Of a stretch of DNA of 6,540 nucleotides, positions 1 through 5,686 are shown piece after piece. The DNA is from Candidatus Calditenuaceae archaeon JGI OTU-3 (GTDB lineage: Archaea; Thermoproteota; Nitrososphaeria_A; Caldarchaeales; Calditenuaceae): positions 1 to 6,540 of the forward strand of contig AWOC01000036.1 in NCBI GenBank assembly GCA_000494185.1, read 5' to 3'. The translations under genes were made by a program, and so were the position numbers. Under the pieces are notes generated by a model. That model ran no database searches, was not told the origin of the DNA, and saw only the letters and a program-made list of their open reading frames with translations. Position 1 is the stretch's first letter. Every line of letters begins with the position of its first letter.

Positions 1-346
1 GGCAGACGACCAGCATACCCGTGAGTATAGCTAGGCCGGTATCGTGGAGCCCGGTCCTAAAGAAGATCGGGGCTAGGAGGACGCCGATGGCCGTGTGGGG
101 GATTGCTATGGGGAAGGTTGTAAGGGTCGTGATAATCCTCCCGTCACTCCTCAGACTGCCGAGCGAGGTGAGGAGGGAGAGCGGGATGACGATAGCCGTG
201 GCGAGGCTCGAGTAGAGGGCGGTTGTTATGAGCGGGCCCAGTATCTGGGGGGTAAAGGCCAGCCTCTGCGTCGCGAGTGTGGGGACTGTGAAGACAGCGA
301 GATAGGTGGACGAGACTGCTAGAGAGTAGATCCAGAACCGCTCCAT
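1..346 (-). CDS. ABC transporter permease, molybdate/tungstate type (partial, 3' end beyond window)
   Basis: Only the first 115 codons are inside the window; the gene runs off the left edge. The protein starts MERFWIYSL and is strongly hydrophobic, with membrane segments near residues 5-25 and 36-60. A third hydrophobic stretch (FPIAIPHTAIGVLL) resembles the conserved proline-rich segment that precedes the cytoplasmic loop of ModB/WtpB/TupB-type permeases. It would form the membrane channel of an oxyanion importer. The ATG lies 3 nt after the stop of the substrate-binding protein gene and has a purine-rich GAGAGG about 9 nt upstream, inside the end of that gene, so the two are co-transcribed and probably translationally coupled. 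The order binding protein then permease is that of wtpAB/modAB; an ATPase gene would be expected next, outside the window. The fold and role are fairly secure, the exact substrate is not. Confidence 0.8.
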   Translation of the reverse strand, partial: MERFWIYSLAVSSTYLAVFTVPTLATQRLAFTPQILGPLITTALYSSLATAIVIPLSLLTSLGSLRSDGRIITTLTTFPIAIPHTAIGVLLAPIFFRTGLHDTGLAILTGMLVVC

Positions 347-349
347 CCG

Positions 350-1222
350 TCAATACCTCTCCAACCCATACATGGATGTGTCAATCCTCTCGAGCGCGGC
401 TAGGAACTGGTCGCCGGCCGGGCTGAAAGAGACCGCCTCTGCCACGAAACTCTTAATCTCTACCTCGCTCACGCTGGTCAGGGCGAGGAACCTCACTGGC
501 GGGTTATCCGCGAACTGTATCTCTGGGGGCAGCTCAATCACGTTGAACCTCTCGCCATAGCGCTTATAGACTATGAATGGTGTGTGGGCGAAGATGCAGT
601 CGACTGCTCCCGCCTCGAAGAGGGAGGCGACGCCTGCTAGGTCGTCCCTCGCCGCAAACTTCCCGCGGGCGTTGAACCCTCTCGCGTCAATGATTACAGC
701 ACCATCCTCCCTCTTGGCGAAGGATACTGAAAGACCCTCCTCTATCTCTTCAAGCCTCAGATAGCCGTATTGCGTGGTAAGCCAGTAGAGCGCCGCGAGC
801 GCCCTGTAGCCGATGGGGGCCGTGTTGGGGTCCGCAACACCTATTCTCACCCCACCTAAACCCTGAAGGCTCGTTAGGTCCTTGCAGACCAAATGTAGTT
901 TGAAGTGGCCGAGGATGAGTCTCCTGAACTGTTTATCGCGGATCTCCTTAATCAGCTCCGAATCAACGGTCAGGTAGGCGTCGGGCACCCTCCCCTGCTG
1001 TATAAGCCTCAAAGCAGCCACGCTGCCGACCACCCTGAGATCGGCCCCGCCCTGTCCCAGCATCTCCGCTGCGTCGTTGGCCAGCTTAAGGAGGGTTGGG
1101 GCGACGTAGATAACGGCGGCCTCCTCGCCACGCCGATGCGGGCCCCACAACGCGGTCGGCACCGACACAGCCACCGCGAGGAGGAGGGTGGCCAGAAGCG
1201 TCGCCCTCCACAAAATCACCAT
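350..1222 (-). CDS. WtpA/ModA-like substrate-binding protein of an oxyanion (tungstate/molybdate-type) ABC transporter
   Basis: A 290-residue protein with an N-terminal hydrophobic export or anchor segment (about residues 3-26) and no lipobox cysteine, so it is probably held by that segment outside the membrane. Family signatures in order: VAPTLLKL (40-47) where ModA/WtpA have AGSL; GSVAALRLI (66-74); PDAYLTVD (80-87); DPNTAPIGYR (131-140); and LFEAGAVD (201-208). These match archaeal ModA/WtpA over the full length. By alignment from memory with Archaeoglobus ModA, the two carboxylates and the tyrosine at the oxyanion site fall on Ala135, Leu195 and His213 here, so the ligand or its coordination may differ. 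The start is set at the ATG at 1222 because the TATA box is centred 28 nt upstream, giving a leaderless mRNA; a GTG at 1228 would add two residues. It is the first gene of an operon with the permease. Confidence 0.82.
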   Translation of the reverse strand: MVILWRATLLATLLLAVAVSVPTALWGPHRRGEEAAVIYVAPTLLKLANDAAEMLGQGGADLRVVGSVAALRLIQQGRVPDAYLTVDSELIKEIRDKQFRRLILGHFKLHLVCKDLTSLQGLGGVRIGVADPNTAPIGYRALAALYWLTTQYGYLRLEEIEEGLSVSFAKREDGAVIIDARGFNARGKFAARDDLAGVASLFEAGAVDCIFAHTPFIVYKRYGERFNVIELPPEIQFADNPPVRFLALTSVSEVEIKSFVAEAVSFSPAGDQFLAALERIDTSMYGLERY

Positions 1223-1244
1223 CGCCACGGCTTGTGGAGCCCAC

Positions 1245-1256
1245 TATAATATAAAT
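1245..1256 (-). promoter_or_regulatory. TATA box for the transporter operon
   Basis: On the minus strand this reads ATTTATATTATA, an archaeal TATA element in an otherwise GC-rich setting. Its centre is about 28 nt from the ATG at 1222, so transcription should begin at or just before the start codon (leaderless message). Confidence 0.7.
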
Positions 1257-1342
1257 ATTTGACCGATTTTTCCCAACGCTACGCAACGACCATCCGCCCC
1301 AATCAGCCGTTCATGCGTTTTAGGGCCATCAGCCGCCGTATC

Positions 1343-1350
1343 CTTTTTTA
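1343..1350 (+). promoter_or_regulatory. Possible weak TATA element for the small gene/Mer-like operon
   Basis: CTTTTTTA lies in the 137-bp gap between the divergent transporter and oxidoreductase operons. It is T-rich but not a classical box. A start site about 26 nt downstream would fall near 1373, which would favour the GTG at 1387 over the TTG at 1366 as the start of the following gene. Confidence 0.3.
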
Positions 1351-1365
1351 GCTGGCTAAAGCTGC

Positions 1366-1638
1366 TTGTCCTGCAAGTGGGCAGAGGTGGAGGGGCTGGG
1401 GAGGCGGGTAGAAGCGACTGGGGCCTCGCCTGAGCTAGCTGAGGATCTCCTTGACCTATTACTGACGACCTATAACTCAGCTGGTATTGGGCCCGAGGCC
1501 GGGATCAAGGTCGCGCAGCTCTACATGTCGGGCAGGATCTCGAGCCCCGAGGGCATGGAGCTTCTCCTCAAGCTCTGCGCGGCCGTTGAGCCGGAGAAGA
1601 CGGCCCAGATCCTCAGGAAACATGGCCTAAACATCTGA
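1366..1638 (+). CDS. Small helical protein of unknown function, first gene of Mer-like operon
   Basis: A protein of up to 90 residues that I do not recognise. The composition predicts helices at about 22-36, 43-56 and 61-86 with short turns (YNSAGIG, SGRISSP) and a short C-terminal tail; there is no signal peptide, membrane segment or metal motif. Coding reality is supported by strong third-position G/C, AGG/ATC codon choice like the neighbours, and its position: its TGA is followed by only 3 nt before the ATG of the Mer-like gene, with GAGG spanning the stop. The start is uncertain. The longest form begins with TTG at 1366; a GTG at 1387 (83 residues) fits the weak upstream T-rich box better. 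Tight linkage suggests it works with, or is regulated with, the oxidoreductase, but that is inference. Confidence 0.6.
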   Translation: MSCKWAEVEGLGRRVEATGASPELAEDLLDLLLTTYNSAGIGPEAGIKVAQLYMSGRISSPEGMELLLKLCAAVEPEKTAQILRKHGLNI

Positions 1639-1641
1639 GGC

Positions 1642-2604
1642 ATGAGATTCTCGATCGAGCTCCCACCAAAAGACCCTCTCTGGAGGCTCCAGATCTACGC
1701 ACACCTCGCCGACAAGCTCTCATTCGACGCCATCTGGCTGAGCGACCACTACTTCAACAGGAATACCGTGATCTCCGCAACCGTGATGGCGGGCGTCACT
1801 AGGAGGCTGATGATTGGGCTGGGGATCATGAACCCCTACCTCTATCACCCGGTCTGGATCGCGCAGGCCGCTGCAACCCTCTCCGAGCTTGCTCCAGGCC
1901 GAGTTATGCTGGGGATAGGCGCCGGCGATCGGCTGACGCTAGAGTCTATAGGCGTCGAGCAGGTCAGCCCCGTAAGCAGGGTGAGGGAGGCCGCCAAGAT
2001 CATCAGGGAGACCCTTGGAGGGGAGTCTGGAGCGAGGGGCAGGCTGGACTTCAGGCCGTGGGGCAGGATACCCCTATACGTGGCGGCGCAGGGCGAGCGC
2101 TTCCTGAGGCTCGCGGCGGAGGTGGGTGATGGAGTGCTGATAAACAGCTCGTGGCTCCACAGCCCTGAAAGTCCTGTGGGGATCGTGAGGGGAGAGCTGG
2201 CGCGGATAGGACGGGACGAGAGGGCCTTCTCGCTCGAGATGGAGGTCCTAGTCTCCCTACACGAGGATCGAGAGAAGGCCAGAAAGACGGTCAAGCCCTA
2301 CGTGGGCGTCATCTCCCTAGGCATCCCAACGGACCAGGCGGAGGAGCTCGGGATAAGCCAGGAGGCGCTATCGAGGATAAGGGAGATGGTGCTGAAAAGG
2401 AACTGGCTAGAGATCCACAAGGTGGTGCCGGAGAACTTGGTCGAGCTCTTCGCCGTCGCGGGGGAACCGCGCTATGTCGAAGAACGTATCTCGACGCTGT
2501 GCGAGGCCGGGTTGGATGGTATAGTCCTGGGGGGTCCGCTGGGCCCAACGCCTAGGCGCGCCATCATCGAGCTGGACAGGATCCTACGCGGTCTCAGAAG
2601 ATGA
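1642..2604 (+). CDS. Mer-like F420-dependent LLM-class oxidoreductase (methylenetetrahydromethanopterin reductase family)
   Basis: A 320-residue TIM-barrel protein of the bacterial-luciferase superfamily, closest in pattern to 5,10-methylene-H4MPT reductase (Mer, about 320-330 residues). Visible signatures: the FSIELPP start strand; WLSDHYFNRN (32-41), matching the ITDHYNNKN type of Mer; GLGIMNPYLYHP (59-70), where Mer carries its non-prolyl cis-peptide; TLSELAPGRVMLGIGAGD (79-96); the SIGVEQVSPVSRVREA block; IPLYVAAQG; GDGVLINSS; and the C-terminal LDGIVLGGPLGP, matching VTQYVAGSPIGP. Family members transfer hydride from reduced F420 to a folate-like C1 carrier or other substrate in the cytoplasm. 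No other C1-pathway genes are in the window, so true Mer activity cannot be separated from a related F420 reductase role. The 3' end overlaps the converging gene by 11 bp. Confidence 0.85.
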   Translation: MRFSIELPPKDPLWRLQIYAHLADKLSFDAIWLSDHYFNRNTVISATVMAGVTRRLMIGLGIMNPYLYHPVWIAQAAATLSELAPGRVMLGIGAGDRLTLESIGVEQVSPVSRVREAAKIIRETLGGESGARGRLDFRPWGRIPLYVAAQGERFLRLAAEVGDGVLINSSWLHSPESPVGIVRGELARIGRDERAFSLEMEVLVSLHEDREKARKTVKPYVGVISLGIPTDQAEELGISQEALSRIREMVLKRNWLEIHKVVPENLVELFAVAGEPRYVEERISTLCEAGLDGIVLGGPLGPTPRRAIIELDRILRGLRR

Positions 2605-3019
2605 CCGAGCGCGCCAGCGCGCGGAGCTTGGATCTAAAGTCTTCGAGCTCCTCCGTCGAGAGGATTCTCCCGCCGAACCGTACCTCCTCGTACCTCTGAA
2701 TAATTGCCTCCACCTCCTCTCTGCCGAGACGCGAAAACACCTCCCTCACCGTCATGGGGCGCGGGTCAGGAACCATGCCTCTCTCTGCCATAATACTGAT
2801 GAGGGTCCTCATACACTCCTTGAGATATTCGCGCTGACTCTCGGGGGACACCTCCGAGCGGAGGAGCCTCTCGAGCCTCCAGTAGGGGCCTACCTCAAGG
2901 GTCTCTGAGCTCGTCTGCGGGGCCCTCCTCATCCTCCTCCGAATCGTGAGGATAGCCGCGGCTACGGCGATGTTTAGGAGCAGCCAGAAGCCGGGATTAT
3001 AGACTATGTCGAGCTCCAT
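2594..3019 (-). CDS. Small membrane protein with DUF4129-like C-terminal domain
   Basis: A 141-residue protein. Residues about 10-26 form one membrane helix (FWLLLNIAVAAAILTI) followed by a positive cluster RRRMRR (27-32), which places the rest in the cytoplasm. The C-terminal half is helical and carries the pattern MTVREVFSRLG (89-99) ... YEEVRFGGR (110-118) ... LSTEELEDFRSKLRAL, which resembles DUF4129, a domain often found at the end of archaeal and bacterial transglutaminase-like membrane proteins and near MoxR/DUF58 genes. Here it stands alone with no enzyme domain. Its ATG is 1 nt past the stop of the upstream membrane-anchored protein, so the two are a coupled pair. The DUF4129 match is by motif memory; the molecular function is unknown. 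Confidence 0.72.
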   Translation of the reverse strand: MELDIVYNPGFWLLLNIAVAAAILTIRRRMRRAPQTSSETLEVGPYWRLERLLRSEVSPESQREYLKECMRTLISIMAERGMVPDPRPMTVREVFSRLGREEVEAIIQRYEEVRFGGRILSTEELEDFRSKLRALARSVIF

Positions 3020-3020
3020 C

Positions 3021-3782
3021 CTACTCGGTCTCCTCGATTATCGTCGCGTTGGTCAGCTGTATAGGGATGAAGATCTCGTCCCATGGGACGATCATGGCTG
3101 TCCAGGGAATAATGATCTCCATCTTCGAGTAGACCGGGATGACTACGTCGTAGAGCGTGTAGCCAGCGGGCGCGTCTAGCCTAAGGTAGTAGGGCCTCGG
3201 CGTCAAGTGGTTCTCAAGCCTCTCGCTCGTGGGAAACACCATCTTACGGCCACCATGATCTAACACGCTGACGAAGGGTGTTGAAGCGTAGACGTTGTTA
3301 TCGGTGGGCGGTTTATACTCTAGCTCGATCTTGGTCGAGGAGGTCGTGAAGTTAACATAGGTCTTGAGCGAGATGGGGGTTATCTTCTCCTCCCTGAAGA
3401 TTACAATCACCTCGAGGGGCTTATCGACACTCACGATCATCCTGTGTGGATAGAGTATCCCGTCCCTCCACGAGACCATGAGGCTGTAATTGCCCGGTTG
3501 GAGAAGGAACTCTGCCTCCCCGTTCGCGTCAAGCTCCGAGAACAGGCGGCCCAAGACGACGAATACTAGGCCATGCGGCGGAGGGGTGGGCGGAGAACCC
3601 TCGATAGAGTGCATGACCCTGACCTTCACAGGAATACCCGCCTTAACCGGGGCGGCTACGGCGGCGACTTGGCGTAGTGCGGGTGAGGATGAGAAGGAGA
3701 ACGGGCCAGCGTTGAAGAGGGCGAAGAGCACGGCGAGTAGCACCGCCAGGATGATCATAATCTTGTCGGGCCCTCTCCGCAT
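3021..3782 (-). CDS. Membrane-anchored exported beta-rich protein, function unknown
   Basis: A 253-residue protein with MRRGPDK followed by a hydrophobic segment (8-23), an N-in signal anchor; the remainder should face outside. It is rich in beta-strand patterns. Residues about 85-120 (DANGEAEFLLQPGNYSLMVSW and following) resemble a carboxypeptidase-regulatory or PEGA-like Ig-type repeat: G-x-a-x-F-x-L-x-P-G-x-Y. A proline run (PTPPPH, 66-70) lies before it. Possible N-glycosylation sequons NYS, NFT and NAT fit a surface protein. There are no catalytic motifs. It is the first gene of a two-gene unit with the DUF4129-like protein, and the pair probably forms an envelope complex. The ATG at 3782 is supported by a TATA element centred about 39 nt upstream, giving a leader of roughly 13 nt with AGGGCGAG. 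Confidence 0.68.
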   Translation of the reverse strand: MRRGPDKIMIILAVLLAVLFALFNAGPFSFSSSPALRQVAAVAAPVKAGIPVKVRVMHSIEGSPPTPPPHGLVFVVLGRLFSELDANGEAEFLLQPGNYSLMVSWRDGILYPHRMIVSVDKPLEVIVIFREEKITPISLKTYVNFTTSSTKIELEYKPPTDNNVYASTPFVSVLDHGGRKMVFPTSERLENHLTPRPYYLRLDAPAGYTLYDVVIPVYSKMEIIIPWTAMIVPWDEIFIPIQLTNATIIEETE

Positions 3783-3817
3783 GGCTCGCCCTAAAGATAG
3801 TGGTGAAGGATGGGCCG

Positions 3818-3825
3818 ATATAAGC
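3818..3825 (-). promoter_or_regulatory. TATA element for the envelope-protein pair
   Basis: On the minus strand CTTATATC, centred near 3821. A start site about 26 nt downstream (near 3795) leaves a short leader before the ATG at 3782. Its presence in the 89-bp gap means this pair need not depend on read-through from the upstream FAD enzyme gene. Confidence 0.5.
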
Positions 3826-3852
3826 TCTCTCGGGGGTAACGAGTTTTTGTTT

Positions 3853-3867
3853 GACGCCTCTCGCGTC
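3853..3867. repeat. Short perfect inverted repeat just after the FAD enzyme gene
   Basis: GACGC-CTCTC-GCGTC: 5-bp arms around a 5-nt loop, starting 4 nt past the stop of the FAD oxidoreductase gene. On the minus strand it is followed by an A-rich, not T-rich, stretch, so it is not a standard terminator for that gene. It could be a 3'-end stabilising hairpin or chance. Confidence 0.3.
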
Positions 3868-3871
3868 GTGT

Positions 3872-5119
3872 TTAGCTGAACCTCTTAGGTGAGAAGTATT
3901 GCAGGATCGGGTCCTCGCGCCCCGAGATAATCCCCTCTACGAGGAGGGCCGTCGCGGGGCTGAGTGTCAGCCCCAGCCTACACAGCCCAGTCGCGACTAT
4001 GATGGCGCTTCTCTCCCCCACCCGTCCTATAACAGGCAGGCCGTCGGGCAGGCACGGCCTAGAGCCGACCCACTCGTCAACCACCCTCAGGCCCCTTAGG
4101 GGAGGCAGCGCCCTCCCGGCCTTCTCCAGCATCAGCCTGATCTTGCCGCGGTCGAGCGGCGCATCAGGGTCATTCAACTCGAAGTAGCTCGTCAGGCGCA
4201 TCGCGCCCGCCGCCGTCTGGCTCACAACTATCTTCTCATCCGAGTAGAATATGGGCCTGGATATCCGGGCCTGCGTGGGCTCTGTTATTGCGAGGTATCC
4301 TCTGCCGGCCGCGAGCGGTATCTCTACTCCTATGCGGGCGAGGAGCCTCTTGGTCCAGGCCCCTGACGCTACTACGGCCCATCCAGCCTCAATCTCCGAG
4401 CTCTGCGTCCTAACCCTCGCGGCCTCACCCTCTTCTAGGATGCTGACGGCATCCTCAGGAACCATCCTCACCCCAAGTCTCTGGACGGCGGAGTAGAGCG
4501 ACTCGAGCGTCTTGGCTGGGTTCACCCACGCGTCATCCAGGTAGTAAAGGCCGCCGACGACCTCCTGTCCCAGTAGGGGCTCCATCTCTCTGCACCTCTC
4601 ACCATCGAGGGCCTCGACCCTGTAGCCGAGCCGCGCCGCGTCCTCCCTAACCAACTGCGACTCGTGCGTGAAGAGCTCGTCCGAGAAGTAGGCCTCCAGA
4701 GACCCAGCCTCCACAAGCTCGGCGTCAAGCCCCTCCGACCTGATTGTCTCAAGCCAGATCCTCTTGCTCTCGGGGACCAGCCTCGATAGGATCCGACCCC
4801 TCTCTATGACCAGCCCCCTCCTGAGGCCCCTAGCGTATCTCCAGATCCAGCCCCTAGGCAGAGACTCCCTCAAAGCAACAATAGGACTCGTCGAGAGGTA
4901 TGAGCCCCGCCTCAAGGCGAGCCGGACAACCTTCCAAAACCCCATGATCTCTGGGACCGTCGTTGTCGAGCCATGGTGAATTATCCCGGCGTTGCCCCAC
5001 GAGGCCCCCCTCCTGAGGTTCCCCCCGACTAGAACAACCTCGTACCCAGCCCTCCTAAGCCTATAGGCCGTGTGTAGTCCGACAAAGCCGACGCCCACAA
5101 CAGCCGCGTCAGCCCGCAT
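3872..5119 (-). CDS. FAD-dependent amine/D-amino-acid oxidoreductase, DadA/DAO family
   Basis: A 415-residue flavoprotein. The Rossmann motif GVGFVG (9-14) opens the FAD domain, followed by SWGNAGII (40-47), the DadA-type S-x-x-NAG segment near the flavin. The mid region holds VNPAKTLESLYSAVQRLGV, typical of the family (substrate domain then return to the FAD fold). The C terminus GSRPCLPDGLPVIGR ... VATGLCRLGLTLSPATA ... FSPKRF closely follows the DadA pattern. It likely oxidises the C-N bond of a D-amino acid, glycine-like or opine-like substrate; which one cannot be told. Odd point: the acidic residue usually ending the second beta strand, which binds the adenosine ribose, is Gly32 (VVLVGGN). 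The ATG at 5119 is chosen because a TATA box is centred 29 nt upstream; a GTG at 5140 would add seven residues but lies too close to that box. It is divergent from the DDN-like gene. Confidence 0.82.
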   Translation of the reverse strand: MRADAAVVGVGFVGLHTAYRLRRAGYEVVLVGGNLRRGASWGNAGIIHHGSTTTVPEIMGFWKVVRLALRRGSYLSTSPIVALRESLPRGWIWRYARGLRRGLVIERGRILSRLVPESKRIWLETIRSEGLDAELVEAGSLEAYFSDELFTHESQLVREDAARLGYRVEALDGERCREMEPLLGQEVVGGLYYLDDAWVNPAKTLESLYSAVQRLGVRMVPEDAVSILEEGEAARVRTQSSEIEAGWAVVASGAWTKRLLARIGVEIPLAAGRGYLAITEPTQARISRPIFYSDEKIVVSQTAAGAMRLTSYFELNDPDAPLDRGKIRLMLEKAGRALPPLRGLRVVDEWVGSRPCLPDGLPVIGRVGERSAIIVATGLCRLGLTLSPATALLVEGIISGREDPILQYFSPKRFS

Positions 5120-5144
5120 CAGAGAAGACACCGACCCCACATCC

Positions 5145-5151
5145 TAATAAA
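5145..5151 (-). promoter_or_regulatory. TATA box for the FAD oxidoreductase gene
   Basis: TTTATTA on the minus strand, 29 nt (centre) upstream of the ATG at 5119, predicting a leaderless or near-leaderless mRNA. It decides the start in favour of 5119. Confidence 0.6.
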
Positions 5152-5195
5152 CAGAGTAGGGATCGGCCACAAGGAAGACGCGACTCCTCATCAAG

Positions 5196-5204
5196 GCTTA
5201 TCTA
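5196..5204 (+). promoter_or_regulatory. TATA box for the DDN-like gene
   Basis: GCTTATCTA centred near 5200, 29 nt before the ATG at 5229, the same geometry as the divergent promoter about 50 bp away. It predicts a leaderless message. Confidence 0.55.
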
Positions 5205-5228
5205 CCGCGAGCCAGCACGTCTATCGAG

Positions 5229-5582
5229 ATGAGCCTAGAGGGTCTTCTGGCGGCCTTGGAGAGGGCGAGCGAGATCACCATAACAGTGAAGGGGAGGAGG
5301 ACCGGGAGGAAGATAAGCCTGCCCGTCTGGTTCGTCAAGAGGGGCCGCAGGATCCACCTACTCCCCGTGATGGGGTCAGACACGAACTGGTTCAGGAACG
5401 TCCTAGCTGACCGAGTAATGGAGATCGAGGCCGGTGGGCATAAGGCTACGGTGGAGGCGAGGCCCATAACGGAGAGGGGCGAGGTTGAGAGGGTGGTCGA
5501 GATGTTCAGGGAGAAATACGGCGCGGGCCAGATACGGAGATACTACTCCAAGTTTGATGCCTGTGTCGAGATAGACCTCTGA
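5229..5582 (+). CDS. DDN-type (deazaflavin-dependent nitroreductase family) split-barrel protein
   Basis: A 117-residue protein with the typical order of the F420-binding DDN/PNPOx-like family: TVKGRRTGRKISLPVWFV (19-36), matching the T-x-GRKSG-x-x-x-x-x-PV-x-F signature that lines the deazaflavin phosphate site; a turn and strand RRIHLLPV (40-47); then GSDTNWFRNVLAD (49-61), matching the W-Y/F-x-N-L block. The C-terminal part (about 80-105) is an amphipathic helix, EVERVVEMFREKYG. Members use reduced F420 to reduce quinones or nitro compounds, or simply bind F420 or FMN; the physiological substrate is unknown. Length is at the short end of the family (often 120-150) because the N-terminal membrane-associating helix is brief. 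The ATG is supported by a TATA box 29 nt upstream. Together with the Mer-like gene it suggests that the host makes F420. Confidence 0.75.
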   Translation: MSLEGLLAALERASEITITVKGRRTGRKISLPVWFVKRGRRIHLLPVMGSDTNWFRNVLADRVMEIEAGGHKATVEARPITERGEVERVVEMFREKYGAGQIRRYYSKFDACVEIDL

Positions 5583-5598
5583 GCGCGGTGATTAGTGC

Positions 5599-5656
5599 GG
5601 GGTCAGTGAGCGGGTGTCCTCATCACTGCTCAGAAATACCCGCTCTCATCACGCCA
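5599..5656 (-). ncRNA. Box C/D guide sRNA (archaeal 2'-O-methylation guide)
   Basis: On the minus strand, in order: C box GTGATGA (5652-5646), 12-nt guide GAGCGGGTATTT (5645-5634), D' box CTGA (5633-5630), 3-nt spacer GCA (5629-5627), C' box GTGATGA (5626-5620), 13-nt guide GGACACCCGCTCA (5619-5607), D box CTGA (5606-5603). All four boxes match the archaeal consensus, and the 12-13-nt guides and 3-nt D'-C' spacer are the classical archaeal geometry. Such RNAs assemble with L7Ae, Nop5 and fibrillarin to methylate the target base paired to the fifth guide nucleotide before D or D': an A in 5'-AAAUACCCGCUC for D' and a C in 5'-UGAGCGGGUGUCC for D. Targets are not identified. A TATA-like element about 30 nt upstream suggests its own promoter. 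The exact ends are estimated. Confidence 0.88.
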
Positions 5657-5664
5657 ATAAACTG

Positions 5665-5669
5665 AAAAA
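5665..5669 (-). terminator. Possible U-tract terminator of the histone-like gene
   Basis: The minus strand has TCTCTTTTTCAG about 60 nt past the histone-like gene's stop. A run of five T in this GC-rich region fits the simple U-tract termination of archaea. It overlaps the sRNA promoter zone, so it would end the histone message just before the sRNA starts. Confidence 0.4.
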
Positions 5670-5677
5670 GAGACTAG

Positions 5678-5686
5678 TATGTAAAG
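5678..5686 (-). promoter_or_regulatory. TATA-like element for the C/D sRNA
   Basis: CTTTACATA on the minus strand, centred 30 nt upstream of the first base of the C box. It would place the transcript 5' end about 3-5 nt before the C box, as expected for a box C/D sRNA. Confidence 0.5.

Noticed and set aside
144..353. 69-codon minus-strand frame beginning with TTG at 353
   Set aside because: Different frame from the permease; composition rich in His/Pro/Arg with no pattern, while the +2 shifted frame from the ATG at 346 gives a coherent membrane permease.
1845..2294. 149-codon open frame on the minus strand inside the Mer-like gene
   Set aside because: Ser/Pro-rich shadow frame antisense to a strongly conserved enzyme; no family pattern.
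2797..2830. CTGATGA on the plus strand as a C/D sRNA candidate
   Set aside because: Lies inside the DUF4129-like coding region and lacks properly spaced D' and C' boxes.
5178..5192. TTGATGAGG on the minus strand as a second C/D box start
   Set aside because: No CTGA box or second C box follows at a suitable distance.
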